DNA from: Pseudomonadota bacterium
GTDB lineage: Bacteria > Pseudomonadota > Gammaproteobacteria > Burkholderiales > Burkholderiaceae_F
Reading direction: 5' to 3'
Assembly (NCBI GenBank): GCA_021825945.1
Contig: JAKAFN010000006.1
Location: forward strand, 1-64,000
Length of the DNA: 64,000 nucleotides
The position numbers and the translations under genes are program-made. Each line of letters begins with the position of its first letter. The first letter of the stretch is position 1. A model generated the notes under the pieces. The model was not told where the DNA came from. It worked only from the letters and a program-made list of their open reading frames with translations, and did no database searches. This document shows positions 45,079 through 55,279 of this stretch, one piece after another.

Positions 45079-48000
45079 GTGCCGCGAGCCGATAAACGCC
45101 GTTCACCCATGATCATGTATCGCACACAGGATTCCGCCGCAGCGCGGATGGAAGCCGCGAACGATTCTCCGCGTCGTCCGGAATGGGCTGCCCGCCTCGC
45201 GCTGGCAGGCCTGACGCTCGCGATGTTCGCGACGGCGCATGCAGCGGGCCTGGGCCGGCTTGCCGTGCATTCGGCGCTGGGTCAGCCGCTCGACGCGCTC
45301 GTCGAGATTCCTACCGATCCGTCGGATGACGTCGCCACGATGCAGGTGCGTCTGGCTTCGCCCGATGAATTCAAGGAGTCGGGGATCGGCTACAACGCAG
45401 CCCTTGCCACGCTGCATCTGCATTTGGCATCCGGCCCGGATGGCATGGTCCTCCACGTCACCTCCGCGCGTCCGGTCAACGAGCCCTATCTCGATCTGTT
45501 ATTGGAGCTTTCCTGGTCGGGCGGTCGCGTCGTGCGGGAATACACCATTCTGCTCGACCCCCCTGCGTTGCGCGAACCGCCTCAGATCGTCGCGCCGGCG
45601 ACCGTGGCGCCGCCGGCCGGGGAAGGGAGCGCGCCGGCGTCGACGGCGCCCGCCATGCCGGTTGCTCCTGCGGCAGCGCCGGCAGCCGCGATGACCCCGG
45701 CACCGATGCCGGCTCCGGCACCCGCCGCTCCGCAGCCCGTTCCGGCTCCTGCGCCGGCAGTGCAGGCGGCGGGTGCCGCGGCATCCGGTCCGGTGCAGGT
45801 TCGCGTCCACGCCGGCGATACCCTGACGGCGATTGCGGCGGAGCACCGTGTCGAGGGCGCGTCGCTCGATCAGATGATGGTCGCCATGCTGCAGGCCAAC
45901 CCGTCGGCGTTCCTGGGTGGAAACGTCAACCGTCTGCGCGCCGGACACACGCTGGAGATACCCTCGGCCGTCGCGGTGCAGCAGGTCGATCCGGCGCAGG
46001 CGCGACGGGAGATCGCCGTACAGAGCGCCGACTTTGCGGCCTATCGTGAGCGTCTGGCTCGCGCCGCGGCGCGTGCACGCCCCGTGCACGAGGCGGCAGG
46101 CGCGTCGGTGGCGCGGGGCCGTATCACCGCGAAAGTGGAAGACCATAGCGCCACCGCGGCGCAGGGCGATCGCCTGAAGATCGCGCGGGGCAGATCGGCC
46201 GGTGCCGGTGTCACCGGCAGCGGGGAAGCCGAACTGGCCCGCAAGGATGAAATGACGGCGCATGCGCGGGCGATGCGCGATGCCCAGGAGCGCATCGTCG
46301 CGCTGGAAAAGTCCAATGCGGATATCCGGCACGCCAACGCGCTCGCGGCGACGTCCGCAGCGCCGGTGCCGGCGCAGAGTACGCCGAAACCGGTACAGGC
46401 CCCGCCGATCGGTGTGCCGCACAAACCCGTCCCGGCGCACCGCCCCGCAGTGCATCCGGCGCCTCCTGCGGCGTCGACGGAATCGGGGGGCATCCTCGGC
46501 TCGTTGCGCTCGCCGCTGGGGCTCGGCGCGGCTGCGGCTGCGCTGCTCCTCGCCCTGTTGGGCGTGAGCATGGCCCGTCGCAAGCGCGCGGCCGCCGGAT
46601 CCCTGGACGCGGACATGGCCGGTGGGGAGGGGCGGTTCAGCGCCACCGGCGGGCAGAACGTCGACACCGGCGCGACGAGCACGTTCAACTCGAGCTTCAT
46701 CCCGGCAGCGTCGCAACTGCATTCCAATGAGGTCGATCCGATCGCGGAAGCCGACGTATACATCGCATATGGGCGGGAAGAGCAGGCCGAAGACATCCTC
46801 AAGGAATCGCTGCGGATGAATCCGGAGCGGCATGCGGTGCGCGCCAAACTGATGGAGATCTACGCACGGCGCGGCGATGCCGCATCGTTCGAGGCGCTGG
46901 CCCGCGATCTGCATGAACGCACCGGCGGCGTCGGTCCGGAGTGGGAGCAGGCGGCGAAACTCGGCTACAAGCTCGAGCCGTCGAATCCGCTCTACGTCGG
47001 CGGCGACCTGACGGGCGATGCCTTCATTCCGGTGGCTGTGCCGCCGAAGACCGAGATGCAACTCGGCGGACGGGGCGAGGCGGTTGCGGATGTTGCCGAG
47101 GATTTCCATTCCGAACCGTCCCGGCTCCTCGAGATGCCGGACGAAGCCGAACGGGAACCGGCGACCGAACACCTCATGCCCTGGGTGTCGCCGGTCGCGG
47201 AGGCCGTGACGGCGTTGCCGACGATGCCGGTCGGGGAATCGGCGCCGCGGCGAGTCGACGGCGGCAAGAACCCGGCGACCGACGAATTCCATCCGATGGA
47301 GGAGCCGTCGATCGCCCATACCCAGCCCGTGCCGATCGAGCCGGCGTTCGATTTCAGCGCTCTCGATTTCGATCTGGGTCCGACCAAGATCGAAGAGCCG
47401 CGGGTTACGGAATCCGCCCCGGAGATTTCCCCGCCCGAGTTGGAGCCCGCGCAGCAAGAGCAAGCCGTTCCCCGGGTTGCCGAACCCGTGGCCCCGCCCG
47501 AGTTCGAGGTGGAAACGCCGGCACGCATGCCCGAACCCGAAATCGAGTTCGCGCCGATGGGAGGGGACGACGGCATCGCCCCGACCGTGCCGGAGGAATC
47601 CCTGGTTGCCTTCGGGACGGACGCGGTGAGCGAAGCGACCGCTGCGCCGGCCGACGATGGGCGTTCTGCGGCAGCGGCTCATGCCGCCTCGATCGGGTCG
47701 GCCCGTTCGGGGCCGCCGACCTTGACGGGGGCGGTGCCGATTCCCGAGATGGATCTTCGTTTGTCGGACCTGCCGGCGGCGGTGTCGAGCATGGGTGACC
47801 CGGAATTCGAGGAGGCGCTGTCGCGGCCGACGCTGCTGGGCGCGGTGGCATCGCTGTCGGACGAAGGAGAGGTCACGACGCCACTCGCGCTCAATACGGA
47901 TCAGGCGACGGTTCCCCTCATCGATTTCGACCTTTCCGGGGCGGAAGCGACCTTCGCGGCGGGGCGCCGTGCGGAAACCCAGGCGGGGAGTCCCCTGGCT

Positions 48001-48153
48001 TCGCAGATGGCGACCAAGCTCGATCTCGCTCGCGGATACATCGATCTCGGGGTCAAGGACGGAGCACGCGAACTGCTCGAAGAGGTCATGAAGGACGGAA
48101 CGCGCGAACAGCGCCAGCAGGCGGTGGAACTCACCAAGCTGTTGGAGGCATAG
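45079..48153 (+). CDS. fimV: FimV-like inner membrane hub protein
   Basis: A 1024-residue protein of the FimV/HubP family, which binds peptidoglycan and organises polar machinery such as type IV pili. Order of features: a signal/anchor region ([20 protein letters not shown]), the FimV N-terminal domain ([19 protein letters not shown]), a Pro/Ala-rich linker, a LysM domain at about 238-300 ([15 protein letters not shown]), a coiled-coil part, and a transmembrane helix at about 478-498 followed by RRKR. After that come an acidic low-complexity cytoplasmic region and the conserved C-terminal TPR-like cap ([20 protein letters not shown]). The GTG start at 45079 follows TGAGGA; ATG 45109 is an alternative. 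Confidence 0.92.
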   Translation: MPRADKRRSPMIMYRTQDSAAARMEAANDSPRRPEWAARLALAGLTLAMFATAHAAGLGRLAVHSALGQPLDALVEIPTDPSDDVATMQVRLASPDEFKESGIGYNAALATLHLHLASGPDGMVLHVTSARPVNEPYLDLLLELSWSGGRVVREYTILLDPPALREPPQIVAPATVAPPAGEGSAPASTAPAMPVAPAAAPAAAMTPAPMPAPAPAAPQPVPAPAPAVQAAGAAASGPVQVRVHAGDTLTAIAAEHRVEGASLDQMMVAMLQANPSAFLGGNVNRLRAGHTLEIPSAVAVQQVDPAQARREIAVQSADFAAYRERLARAAARARPVHEAAGASVARGRITAKVEDHSATAAQGDRLKIARGRSAGAGVTGSGEAELARKDEMTAHARAMRDAQERIVALEKSNADIRHANALAATSAAPVPAQSTPKPVQAPPIGVPHKPVPAHRPAVHPAPPAASTESGGILGSLRSPLGLGAAAAALLLALLGVSMARRKRAAAGSLDADMAGGEGRFSATGGQNVDTGATSTFNSSFIPAASQLHSNEVDPIAEADVYIAYGREEQAEDILKESLRMNPERHAVRAKLMEIYARRGDAASFEALARDLHERTGGVGPEWEQAAKLGYKLEPSNPLYVGGDLTGDAFIPVAVPPKTEMQLGGRGEAVADVAEDFHSEPSRLLEMPDEAEREPATEHLMPWVSPVAEAVTALPTMPVGESAPRRVDGGKNPATDEFHPMEEPSIAHTQPVPIEPAFDFSALDFDLGPTKIEEPRVTESAPEISPPELEPAQQEQAVPRVAEPVAPPEFEVETPARMPEPEIEFAPMGGDDGIAPTVPEESLVAFGTDAVSEATAAPADDGRSAAAAHAASIGSARSGPPTLTGAVPIPEMDLRLSDLPAAVSSMGDPEFEEALSRPTLLGAVASLSDEGEVTTPLALNTDQATVPLIDFDLSGAEATFAAGRRAETQAGSPLASQMATKLDLARGYIDLGVKDGARELLEEVMKDGTREQRQQAVELTKLLEA

Positions 48154-48160
48154 CCCTACG

Positions 48161-49033
48161 GTGCGCATCGCGTTGGGCGTCGAGTACGACGGGGCGCAGT
48201 TCGAAGGCTGGCAGACGCAACCGCACCGGCGCACCGTACAGGATGCGCTCGAAGCGGCGCTGTCGCGATTCGCCGATGCGAGCATCGAAACGACCTGTGC
48301 CGGCCGGACGGACGCCGGCGTGCATGCGACCGGCCAGGTGGTGCACTTCGATACCGACCGGGATCGCGGAATGGTTTCGTGGGTGCGGGGGGTCAATCGG
48401 TATCTGCCGCCGCAGGTTGCCGTGCAATGGGCGCAGCGGGTCGACGACTCCTTCCATGCCCGGTTCAGTGCCCGCGCGCGGCATTACGAGTACTGGATCT
48501 GCAATCGCGCCACGCGCTCGCCGCTGTGGGATCGGCGTGCCGGATGGGTCTTTCGCCCGCTCGACGTTGCGGCGATGCGAGCCGCAGCGGCGTGCTGGCT
48601 GGGCCGGCAGGACTTCAGTTCCTTCCGTTCCTCCGAGTGTCAGGCGAAATCCCCGGTCCGCACGCTGCATCGGCTCGATGTCGAACGGCCCGAAGAGGGG
48701 ATGATCCGGATTCGGGCCAGTGCCGACGGCTTCCTCCATCACATGGTACGCAATCTGGTCGGCGCGCTGGTCGAGGTCGGGACGGGGCGCAAGGATTTCT
48801 CCTGGGCGAAGGAACTGTTGGCGGCGTGCGACCGGCGTCGCGGCGCGCCGACCTTCGATGCCGCGGGGCTTTACCTGACGGCCGTGGAATACGATGCCGA
48901 TTGCGGGCTGCCGCACGGTTTGCCGCCGATCCATGGGCGGCACCCCGGTTCCGTGCGCTCGCCGGTGCCGGATATCGCGTCGATGATCCGCGGAACCGCA
49001 GGCCCGCGGCGACCGGAGACAGGAGGGGGCTGA
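48161..49033 (+). CDS. truA: tRNA pseudouridine synthase A
   Basis: Makes pseudouridine at positions 38-40 of tRNA anticodon arms. The 290-residue protein begins [17 protein letters not shown], and the catalytic Asp is in [33 protein letters not shown] and [18 protein letters not shown] are family segments. The start is GTG 48161 with GGAGG eleven bases ahead, inside the end of fimV. The C-terminal tail is about 25 residues longer than common and Arg/Pro-rich. The stop abuts the trpF start without a gap. Confidence 0.95.
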   Translation: MRIALGVEYDGAQFEGWQTQPHRRTVQDALEAALSRFADASIETTCAGRTDAGVHATGQVVHFDTDRDRGMVSWVRGVNRYLPPQVAVQWAQRVDDSFHARFSARARHYEYWICNRATRSPLWDRRAGWVFRPLDVAAMRAAAACWLGRQDFSSFRSSECQAKSPVRTLHRLDVERPEEGMIRIRASADGFLHHMVRNLVGALVEVGTGRKDFSWAKELLAACDRRRGAPTFDAAGLYLTAVEYDADCGLPHGLPPIHGRHPGSVRSPVPDIASMIRGTAGPRRPETGGG

Positions 49034-49681
49034 TTGACGCATCGAACCCGCATCAAATTCTGCGGCCTGACGCGCGAGCAGGACGTCGCGCTGGCTTGTG
49101 TCCTCGGCGTCGACGCCGTGGGTTTCGTCTGTCATCCGGGCAGCCCCCGGTATGTCGATCCGGCACGGCTTGCGGACCTCGCACGTGCGGTGGCGCCGTT
49201 CGTGACGCCGGTGCTGTTGTTCGTCGATGCTGCGGAGACCTCGATCCGGCAGGCGCTGGACCGGGTCCCGGGGGCGCTGTTGCAGTTTCACGGTCACGAG
49301 GACGAGACATTCTGCCGCCGTTTTGCGCGACCGTATCTGCGCGCGGTGTCGATGATCCAGGATGGGGTTTTGCTACACTCCGAGGCGGTTTTCCACAGCG
49401 CGGCAGGCCTGCTTGCCGACGCGGCGGCGCCCGGTAGCGGCGGGGTGGGGGAAACGTTCGATTGGCGGCGTGTTCCGCCCCCGGCGCAGCGAGCGCTGCC
49501 CCTGATCCTGGCCGGTGGCCTCGATGCGGAAAATGTTGCGGATGCGATCCGCGCGGTGCGGCCGTACGCGGTCGATGTGAGCAGCGGAATCGAGGAGTCC
49601 CGGGGAATCAAGAGCGCCGGACGGATGCGCAGTTTCGTTGCTGCGGTGCGTGCGGCGGACGCCCGAATCGAACATTCATGA
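49034..49681 (+). CDS. trpF: Phosphoribosylanthranilate isomerase
   Basis: Amadori isomerisation in tryptophan synthesis, on a TIM barrel. The 215-residue protein has the catalytic Cys in [12 protein letters not shown] and the catalytic Asp in the VLLFVDAAE region. [20 protein letters not shown] and [16 protein letters not shown] form the phosphate and substrate sites. Translation most likely starts at TTG 49034, immediately after the truA stop and behind AGGAGGGGG at 49021-49029. The stop overlaps the trpB ATG (ATGA). Confidence 0.95.
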   Translation: MTHRTRIKFCGLTREQDVALACVLGVDAVGFVCHPGSPRYVDPARLADLARAVAPFVTPVLLFVDAAETSIRQALDRVPGALLQFHGHEDETFCRRFARPYLRAVSMIQDGVLLHSEAVFHSAAGLLADAAAPGSGGVGETFDWRRVPPPAQRALPLILAGGLDAENVADAIRAVRPYAVDVSSGIEESRGIKSAGRMRSFVAAVRAADARIEHS

Positions 49682-50925
49682 ACCCAACCGATCTTCCCGA
49701 TGAACGGGGGCACTTCGGCCCTTATGGCGGCAGCTTCGTTGCCGAGACCTTGTCTGCGGCGTTGGACGAATTGCGCGAGGCGTATCGCGCATGCCGCAGC
49801 GACCCGGATTTCCAGGATGAACTGCGTTACGAGCTGCGCCATTTCGTCGGTCGCCCCAGTCCGATCTACCACGCCGCGCGCTGGAGCCGGGAACTGGGCG
49901 GCGCGCAGATCTACCTCAAGCGCGAGGATCTGAACCACACCGGTGCGCACAAGATCAATAACACGGTCGGCCAGGCCTTGCTCGCCCGCAGGATGGGCAA
50001 GCAGCGCGTGATCGCCGAGACGGGGGCGGGGCAGCACGGTGTCGCGACGGCAACCGTGGCGGCGCGCTATGGCATGCGGTGCGTGGTCTACATGGGCGCG
50101 GAAGACGTCCAACGGCAGGCGGCGAACGTCTACCGCATGCGCCTTCTCGGTGCGGAGGTGCATCCGGTCGACAGCGGTTCGCGCACACTCAAGGACGCGC
50201 TCAACGAAGCGATGCGCGACTGGGTGACGAACATCGACGACACCTTCTACATCATCGGTACGGTCGCCGGGCCGCACCCCTACCCGATGATGGTGCGCGA
50301 TTTCAATTCCGTGGTCGGCAAGGAGTGCGTGCAGCAGATGCCGGAGATTGCCGGCCGCCAGCCCGATGCGATCGTCGCCTGCGTCGGCGGCGGCAGTAAC
50401 GCCATGGGAATCTTCTACGACTACATCGGCGTACCGCAGGTGCAATTGATCGGTGTCGAAGCCGCGGGCGAGGGCCTGGACACGGGCCGACACGCCGCGA
50501 GCCTGGAGCGCGGTTCGCCCGGCGTGCTGCACGGCAACCGGACCTACCTGCTGCAGGATGCCGACGGGCAGATCGCGGAGACGCACAGCATCAGCGCCGG
50601 CCTGGATTATCCCGGCGTGGGGCCGGAGCATGCGTGGCTCAAGGATACCGGGCGCGCGCAGTATGTGGGCGTCACCGATGCGCAGGCCCTGCGCGCATTT
50701 CACGACCTATGCCGTATCGAAGGCATCATTCCGGCGCTGGAATCGAGTCATGCCCTGGCCTATGCGGCGCGACGGGCGCCGGAGATGTCGAAGGACCAGA
50801 TCCTGCTGGTGAATCTGAGTGGGCGCGGCGACAAGGATCTGCACATCGTGGCCAAGGAAAGCGGCCTGGATCTCGGCGGTCTGCTGCCGATCCCGGCGGT
50901 TTCGACCCGCGGGGCGCGCCCATGA
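49678..50925 (+). CDS. trpB: Tryptophan synthase beta chain
   Basis: PLP enzyme that joins indole and serine. The 415-residue protein has [16 protein letters not shown] at the N-terminus and the PLP-binding Lys in [14 protein letters not shown]. It also shows [16 protein letters not shown], the phosphate loop [15 protein letters not shown] and [13 protein letters not shown]. It overlaps trpF and trpA by four bases each, as in many betaproteobacteria where trpFBA is separate from trpEGDC, which is absent from this window. Confidence 0.97.
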   Translation: MNPTDLPDERGHFGPYGGSFVAETLSAALDELREAYRACRSDPDFQDELRYELRHFVGRPSPIYHAARWSRELGGAQIYLKREDLNHTGAHKINNTVGQALLARRMGKQRVIAETGAGQHGVATATVAARYGMRCVVYMGAEDVQRQAANVYRMRLLGAEVHPVDSGSRTLKDALNEAMRDWVTNIDDTFYIIGTVAGPHPYPMMVRDFNSVVGKECVQQMPEIAGRQPDAIVACVGGGSNAMGIFYDYIGVPQVQLIGVEAAGEGLDTGRHAASLERGSPGVLHGNRTYLLQDADGQIAETHSISAGLDYPGVGPEHAWLKDTGRAQYVGVTDAQALRAFHDLCRIEGIIPALESSHALAYAARRAPEMSKDQILLVNLSGRGDKDLHIVAKESGLDLGGLLPIPAVSTRGARP

Positions 50926-51746
50926 ACCGGATCGACGCGCGGTTTGCGGCGCTGCGGGCGGCGGGGCGCACGGGACTCGTGGCGTACGTCGCGGCGGGCG
51001 ATCCGCTGCCGGGGTGTACGGTTCCGATCCTGCGCGAGTTGGCGCGCGCGGGTGCCGATGTGATCGAATTGGGCGTACCGTTTTCGGATCCGATGGCCGA
51101 CGGTCCGGTGATCCAGCGTGCGGCCGAGCGCGCGATCCGCAACGGCGTGGGCCTGCGCGCGACGCTCGATCTCGCCGAGGAGTTCCGACGCGGCGATGCC
51201 GAGACGCCCCTGGTCTTGATGGGGTATGCCAATCCGATCGAACGCCTGGGTACGGCGGCCTTCGTGCGTGCGGCGGCGGGTGCCGGCGTGGATGGGGTGA
51301 TCGTGGTCGACTATCCGCCCGAAGAATGCGAGGAGTTCGCGGCGGCTCTGCGGGAAGCGGGCATTGCGCCCATTTTTCTGCTTGCGCCGACTTCGAGCGA
51401 TGCGCGGGTCGGGCAGGTGGCCCGCCAAGGACGCGGATTTCTGTATTACGTGAGCCTCAAGGGGATTACCGGTGCGGGGCATTTCGATCCGGCTGCCGTG
51501 GCGGCGCGATTGCCGGCGATCCGGGAGCGGACTACGCTGCCGGTCGCGGTAGGATTCGGGATCCGCGACGGCGCGAGCGCGCGGGCGTTGGGTCGCCACG
51601 CCGATGCGGTGGTGGTCGGCAGCCGTCTGGTCGCCGAGATCGAAGAAGCCGGGCCGGAGGGCGCGGTTGCGGCGGCAGGGCGCATCATTGCGGAGATCCG
51701 GCATGCGCTGGATGCCGGCGTGGATTCCGATGGGCCGGATGCATAG
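50922..51746 (+). CDS. trpA: Tryptophan synthase alpha chain
   Basis: Cleaves indole-3-glycerol phosphate and channels indole to TrpB. The 274-residue TIM-barrel protein has the catalytic Glu in [20 protein letters not shown] and the catalytic Asp in [11 protein letters not shown]. Other marks are [23 protein letters not shown] and [13 protein letters not shown] 50922 overlaps the trpB stop. accD begins 12 bases after its stop. Confidence 0.96.
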   Translation: MNRIDARFAALRAAGRTGLVAYVAAGDPLPGCTVPILRELARAGADVIELGVPFSDPMADGPVIQRAAERAIRNGVGLRATLDLAEEFRRGDAETPLVLMGYANPIERLGTAAFVRAAAGAGVDGVIVVDYPPEECEEFAAALREAGIAPIFLLAPTSSDARVGQVARQGRGFLYYVSLKGITGAGHFDPAAVAARLPAIRERTTLPVAVGFGIRDGASARALGRHADAVVVGSRLVAEIEEAGPEGAVAAAGRIIAEIRHALDAGVDSDGPDA

Positions 51747-51758
51747 AAGGGGAACGGC

Positions 51759-52625
51759 ATGAGCTGGATCGAGAAACTTCTGCCGCCGCGCATCAAGCCG
51801 GGCGGCGCGCGCAAGACCGTGCCGGAAGGCGTCTGGACCAAATGTCCGAGCTGTGAAGCGGTGCTCTACGCCGCGGAGTTGGAGCGCAGCCTGCAGGTGT
51901 GCCCGAAATGTGGGCACCACATGCGCATCCGTACGCGTGACCGCCTCGATGCGCTGCTGGATCCGGAAGGGCGCCATGAAATCGGCCGGGAAGTCCTGCC
52001 GATCGACACCTTGCATTTCAAGGACAGTCGCAAGTACTCCGATCGACTTCAGGAAGCAGTCGAGGAAACCGGGGAAACCGACGCCTTGATCGCGTTCGTC
52101 GGCTCGATTCGTGCAGTGCCGGTGGTGGTGACGGCATTCGATTTCGATTTCATGGGCGGGTCCATGGGGTCGGTGGTCGGCGAGCGCTTCGTGCGCGCGG
52201 CCCAGGTCGCGCTGGATCAGAAGGTGCCCTTCGTGTGTTTCACCGCGACGGGCGGCGCGCGCATGCAGGAGGGGTTGCTCTCGCTCATGCAGATGGCCAA
52301 GACGACGGCGATGGTTGCGCGCTTGGCGCAAGCGGGTTTGCCGTTCGTTTCGGTGTTGTGCCATCCGACTTTCGGTGGGGTGTCGGCGAGCTTCGCGTTC
52401 ATGGGCGATGTCGTCATGGCCGAGCCCAAGGCGTTGATCGGATTCGCGGGTCCGCGGGTGATCGAGCAGACGGTGCGGGAGAAACTGCCGGAAGGGTTTC
52501 AGCGGTCGGAATTCCTGCTGCAGAAGGGCGAAGTCGACATGATCGTGGACCGGCGAGAGATTCGGGACACGCTCGCCCATGTACTGGCGCTGATGCAGCG
52601 GATGCCCGCCGACGCGATCGTCTAG
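51759..52625 (+). CDS. accD: Acetyl-CoA carboxylase carboxyltransferase subunit beta
   Basis: Together with AccA transfers the carboxyl from biotin to acetyl-CoA to form malonyl-CoA, the committed step of fatty acid synthesis. The 288-residue protein has the N-terminal zinc ribbon ([10 protein letters not shown] and CPKCGHHM), then the crotonase-like core with [31 protein letters not shown] and [28 protein letters not shown] lies just before ATG 51759. The trpA-accD-folC order is common in betaproteobacteria and probably reflects one transcript. Confidence 0.96.
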   Translation: MSWIEKLLPPRIKPGGARKTVPEGVWTKCPSCEAVLYAAELERSLQVCPKCGHHMRIRTRDRLDALLDPEGRHEIGREVLPIDTLHFKDSRKYSDRLQEAVEETGETDALIAFVGSIRAVPVVVTAFDFDFMGGSMGSVVGERFVRAAQVALDQKVPFVCFTATGGARMQEGLLSLMQMAKTTAMVARLAQAGLPFVSVLCHPTFGGVSASFAFMGDVVMAEPKALIGFAGPRVIEQTVREKLPEGFQRSEFLLQKGEVDMIVDRREIRDTLAHVLALMQRMPADAIV

Positions 52626-52759
52626 GCCGTCAAGAATCCGAGTTCCATGATGACATGCCGCGGGCATTCGATCCGCGCGCGCTGCAACGGCTTGACCCGA
52701 CAGCGGATGTTCCGGCCTCCCGGTCGCGCACGGATCGGATATTCACCCGGGACCGGAAA

Positions 52760-54049
52760 ATGAATCCTCCCGACACGCTCGATGGATGGCTCGCATATAT
52801 CGAGCGCCTGCACAGCCGGCCGATGGAACTGGGGCTGGACCGGGTCCGTGTGGTTGCCGATCGCATGGGCCTGTGTTGGCCCTGCGCGACCATCGTCGTC
52901 GGCGGCACCAACGGCAAGGGATCGACCTGCGCCCTGTTGGACGCGATCCTGCGCGCGGCGGGATACCGCGTCGGCAAGTACGCGTCGCCGCATCTGTTGC
53001 GGTTCGTCGAGCGCGCGCAGATCGACGGCCGGCCGGTGGCTGAGCCGATCCTGCTTGCCGCGTTCGCGGCGGTCGAGCGTGCGCGCGGCGATACGCCGCT
53101 CACCTATTTCGAATTCACGACCCTGGCGGTGTTTTCCTGTTTCGCGGGAGCGGAACTCGATTGCGCCGTCCTCGAGGTCGGTCTGGGAGGGCGTCTCGAC
53201 GCCGTGAACATCGTGGATGCCGACTGCGCGATCGTCACCACCGTCGACCTCGATCACATGGAATGGTTGGGGGATACGCGCGAAGCGATCGGCGCAGAAA
53301 AGGCGCATATCTATCGCGCCGGCCGACCGGCGATCTGCGTCGACCCCGATCCGCCCGGATCGCTGCGTGCCGTTGCCGCCGATCTCGGCGCCGATTTGTG
53401 GTGCCTGGGGCGCGATTTCGCGGTTGCCGACGTGCACCAGCCGCCGGAGCCCACGCAGTGGACCTATCGCGGTCGCGCACAGGACCGTGCGGCGCTGCCG
53501 TGGCCGGCGCTGCGCGGAGTGCATCAGTTGCGCAATGCCGCCGGGGCGTTGGCGGCGCTCGAAGCGCTGGCGGATCGTTTGCCGGTGGATCAACAGGCGG
53601 TGCGGGTCGGTTTGCGGACGGTGACCTTGCCCGGGCGCTACCAGGTGCTGCCGGGACGGCCGGCGCGGATCCTCGACGTGGCGCACAATCCTCATGCGGC
53701 GCGGGCATTGGCGCAGGCCTTGCGCGCGCATGGTCCGTTTCGCAAGACCTACGCCGTATTCGGGATGCTGGCCGACAAGGATGCACAAGCCGTCGTCGCG
53801 GCGCTGCGGGACGTCATCGACGTCTGGCATCTCGCCGATACTCCGGGCGCGCGGGGTCGGGACGCCCGGTCCCTGGCGCAGGCGGCCTTCGGCGACGACG
53901 GGGGCGCGCCGGTTTTTCAACACGACTCGGTTGCGGCCGCGCTCGACGCGGCAACGGCGGCGGCGGGGCCGGATGATAGAATCGTGACGTTTGGTTCATT
54001 TGTCATCGTCGCAGATGCACTGCGATGGGCGGAGCGCAAGTCGCGATGA
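52760..54049 (+). CDS. folC: Bifunctional folylpolyglutamate / dihydrofolate synthase
   Basis: Adds glutamate to dihydropteroate and to folates. The 429-residue Mur-ligase-type protein has the P-loop VVGGTNGKGSTCALLDA near residue 47, KYASPHLLRFVERAQIDG, the YFEFTTLAVFSCF segment and LEVGLGGRLDAVNIVD. The second domain has GVHQLRNAAGALAAL and the linker RILDVAHNPHAA. ATG 52760 begins a standard N-terminus (MNPPDTLDGWLAYIERLHS). The 134-base gap to accD stays open in this frame but reads as non-family sequence. The stop overlaps the next ATG (ATGA). Confidence 0.95.
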   Translation: MNPPDTLDGWLAYIERLHSRPMELGLDRVRVVADRMGLCWPCATIVVGGTNGKGSTCALLDAILRAAGYRVGKYASPHLLRFVERAQIDGRPVAEPILLAAFAAVERARGDTPLTYFEFTTLAVFSCFAGAELDCAVLEVGLGGRLDAVNIVDADCAIVTTVDLDHMEWLGDTREAIGAEKAHIYRAGRPAICVDPDPPGSLRAVAADLGADLWCLGRDFAVADVHQPPEPTQWTYRGRAQDRAALPWPALRGVHQLRNAAGALAALEALADRLPVDQQAVRVGLRTVTLPGRYQVLPGRPARILDVAHNPHAARALAQALRAHGPFRKTYAVFGMLADKDAQAVVAALRDVIDVWHLADTPGARGRDARSLAQAAFGDDGGAPVFQHDSVAAALDAATAAAGPDDRIVTFGSFVIVADALRWAERKSR

Positions 54050-54777
54050 AATTGGCTGCCGACCGGGTCGATGCACAGCGGGAGGCGGGGGACACAGCCG
54101 CGCGGTTGCTGCGCATCCGCTTGCGGCGCCGGCTGATCGGCGCCGCGGCCTTGCTGCTGGGTGCGGTCGTTTTCGTGCCGATGCTGCTGCAGCATCCTTC
54201 CAAGACCGTGCCGAACTCCATTCCGATCGCCATTCCCGGCGAAAACACTCCCTTCGTCTCGCACCTGTCGTCGGAGACCTCCGGGGCCGTTACCGGCGTC
54301 GTGCGGCCGGTTCCCGTCGTGGTGCCGCCGGCTGCCGGTGCCCCGGGATCGGGAACGCAGACCTCCGGAACGCCGACCGCGGACGCGCAGGCCGCGCGGC
54401 TGCCTTCCACGGTGGCTGCGCCCCATCCCGCATCGACCTCGGCGGACGGCAAGACGGTAGCGCCGGCGAAAGCCGCTCCGACAGCGAAGTCCGAGACCGG
54501 ATCTTCGGCGGCGGTGGCCCTTCGTCATTCCACGCATGCAAAGGCGCGGCCGCTTTATGTCCAGGCCGCGGCCGTGGTCACGCCGCATGCGGCGCGCGAA
54601 ATGGTGACTCGCTTGCGGGATGCCGGTTTTCATGCGTTCTATGAACGCGCGAACACCGCGGTCGGTGTGCGCTACCGCGTGCGGATGGGACCGTTCGCTT
54701 CCCACCAGCGGGCGCGGCATGTGCGGGCGCAGTTGCGGAAGTTGGGCATTCACGCCAATCTCGTCTACGCCGGATGA
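54046..54777 (+). CDS. SPOR-domain membrane protein (DedD-like)
   Basis: A 243-residue bitopic protein: a short basic cytoplasmic start (RLLRIRLRRR), one membrane helix (LIGAAALLLGAVVFVPMLL, about 31-49), a Pro/Ala/Thr-rich periplasmic linker to about residue 165, then a SPOR domain (about 170-243) with LYVQAAAVVTPHAAREMV, RYRVRMGPFASHQRAR and LRKLGIHANLVY. SPOR domains bind septal peptidoglycan stripped of stem peptides, and DedD helps constriction in E. coli. That ties in with the amidase AmiC encoded at the start of the window. It overlaps folC and cvpA by four bases each. Confidence 0.9.
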   Translation: MKLAADRVDAQREAGDTAARLLRIRLRRRLIGAAALLLGAVVFVPMLLQHPSKTVPNSIPIAIPGENTPFVSHLSSETSGAVTGVVRPVPVVVPPAAGAPGSGTQTSGTPTADAQAARLPSTVAAPHPASTSADGKTVAPAKAAPTAKSETGSSAAVALRHSTHAKARPLYVQAAAVVTPHAAREMVTRLRDAGFHAFYERANTAVGVRYRVRMGPFASHQRARHVRAQLRKLGIHANLVYAG

Positions 54778-55274
54778 GCGACGTCGACATCGCGTTCGCG
54801 GTCGTGGTCGGCCTGTCGGTCTTTTGGGGGCTGTGGCGGGGGATCACGCGGGAACTCATTGCAACGATCTCGTGGGTGATCATCGGCGTGCTCGTCTATC
54901 GGTATGCCGGTCCCCTGGGCTCGTTCGTGCCGTTGTCCGCGCCGCCGGCCGTGCGCATCGCCCTCGCGGGCGCCGTGATTCTGGTGGTCGGAATCTTCGT
55001 CGCCGCGCTGGCAGGGCGGGGGTTACGGTCGGTGGTGGCGGCTTCGGATCTGGCGGGAACCGACCGGATGCTCGGCGCGGTGTTCGGTGCGTTGCGTGGT
55101 GCGCTGCTCTCGCTGCTGGTCACGGGGCTCGTGGTCGAAACCGGATTTTCCGGCGCCCGGCCCTGGCGCGCGTCGGCGAGCGGCCCCGCGCTCGAGCGCG
55201 TATGGCAATGGATCTCGCACGACGTGGCGATGCATCGCGGCGGCGTGGCAATGGTGAATTCGAAAAGGAACTGA
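54774..55274 (+). CDS. cvpA: CvpA family membrane protein
   Basis: A 166-residue inner-membrane protein with four hydrophobic helices. The family-typical parts are GLWRGITRELIATISWVIIG and LGAVFGALRGALLSLLVTG (about 100-120). In E. coli the gene is needed for colicin V production and lies before purF; the general role is linked to envelope stress and cell division but is not settled. It has the conserved position here, five bases before purF. Confidence 0.92.
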   Translation: MSDVDIAFAVVVGLSVFWGLWRGITRELIATISWVIIGVLVYRYAGPLGSFVPLSAPPAVRIALAGAVILVVGIFVAALAGRGLRSVVAASDLAGTDRMLGAVFGALRGALLSLLVTGLVVETGFSGARPWRASASGPALERVWQWISHDVAMHRGGVAMVNSKRN

Positions 55275-55279
55275 CCGAT

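Noticed and set aside
45499..48396. A 965-codon open frame on the minus strand opposite fimV and truA
   Set aside because: High GC content keeps antisense frames open. The translation is His/Arg/Gly-rich without domains, while the plus strand encodes a complete FimV with LysM and C-terminal cap.
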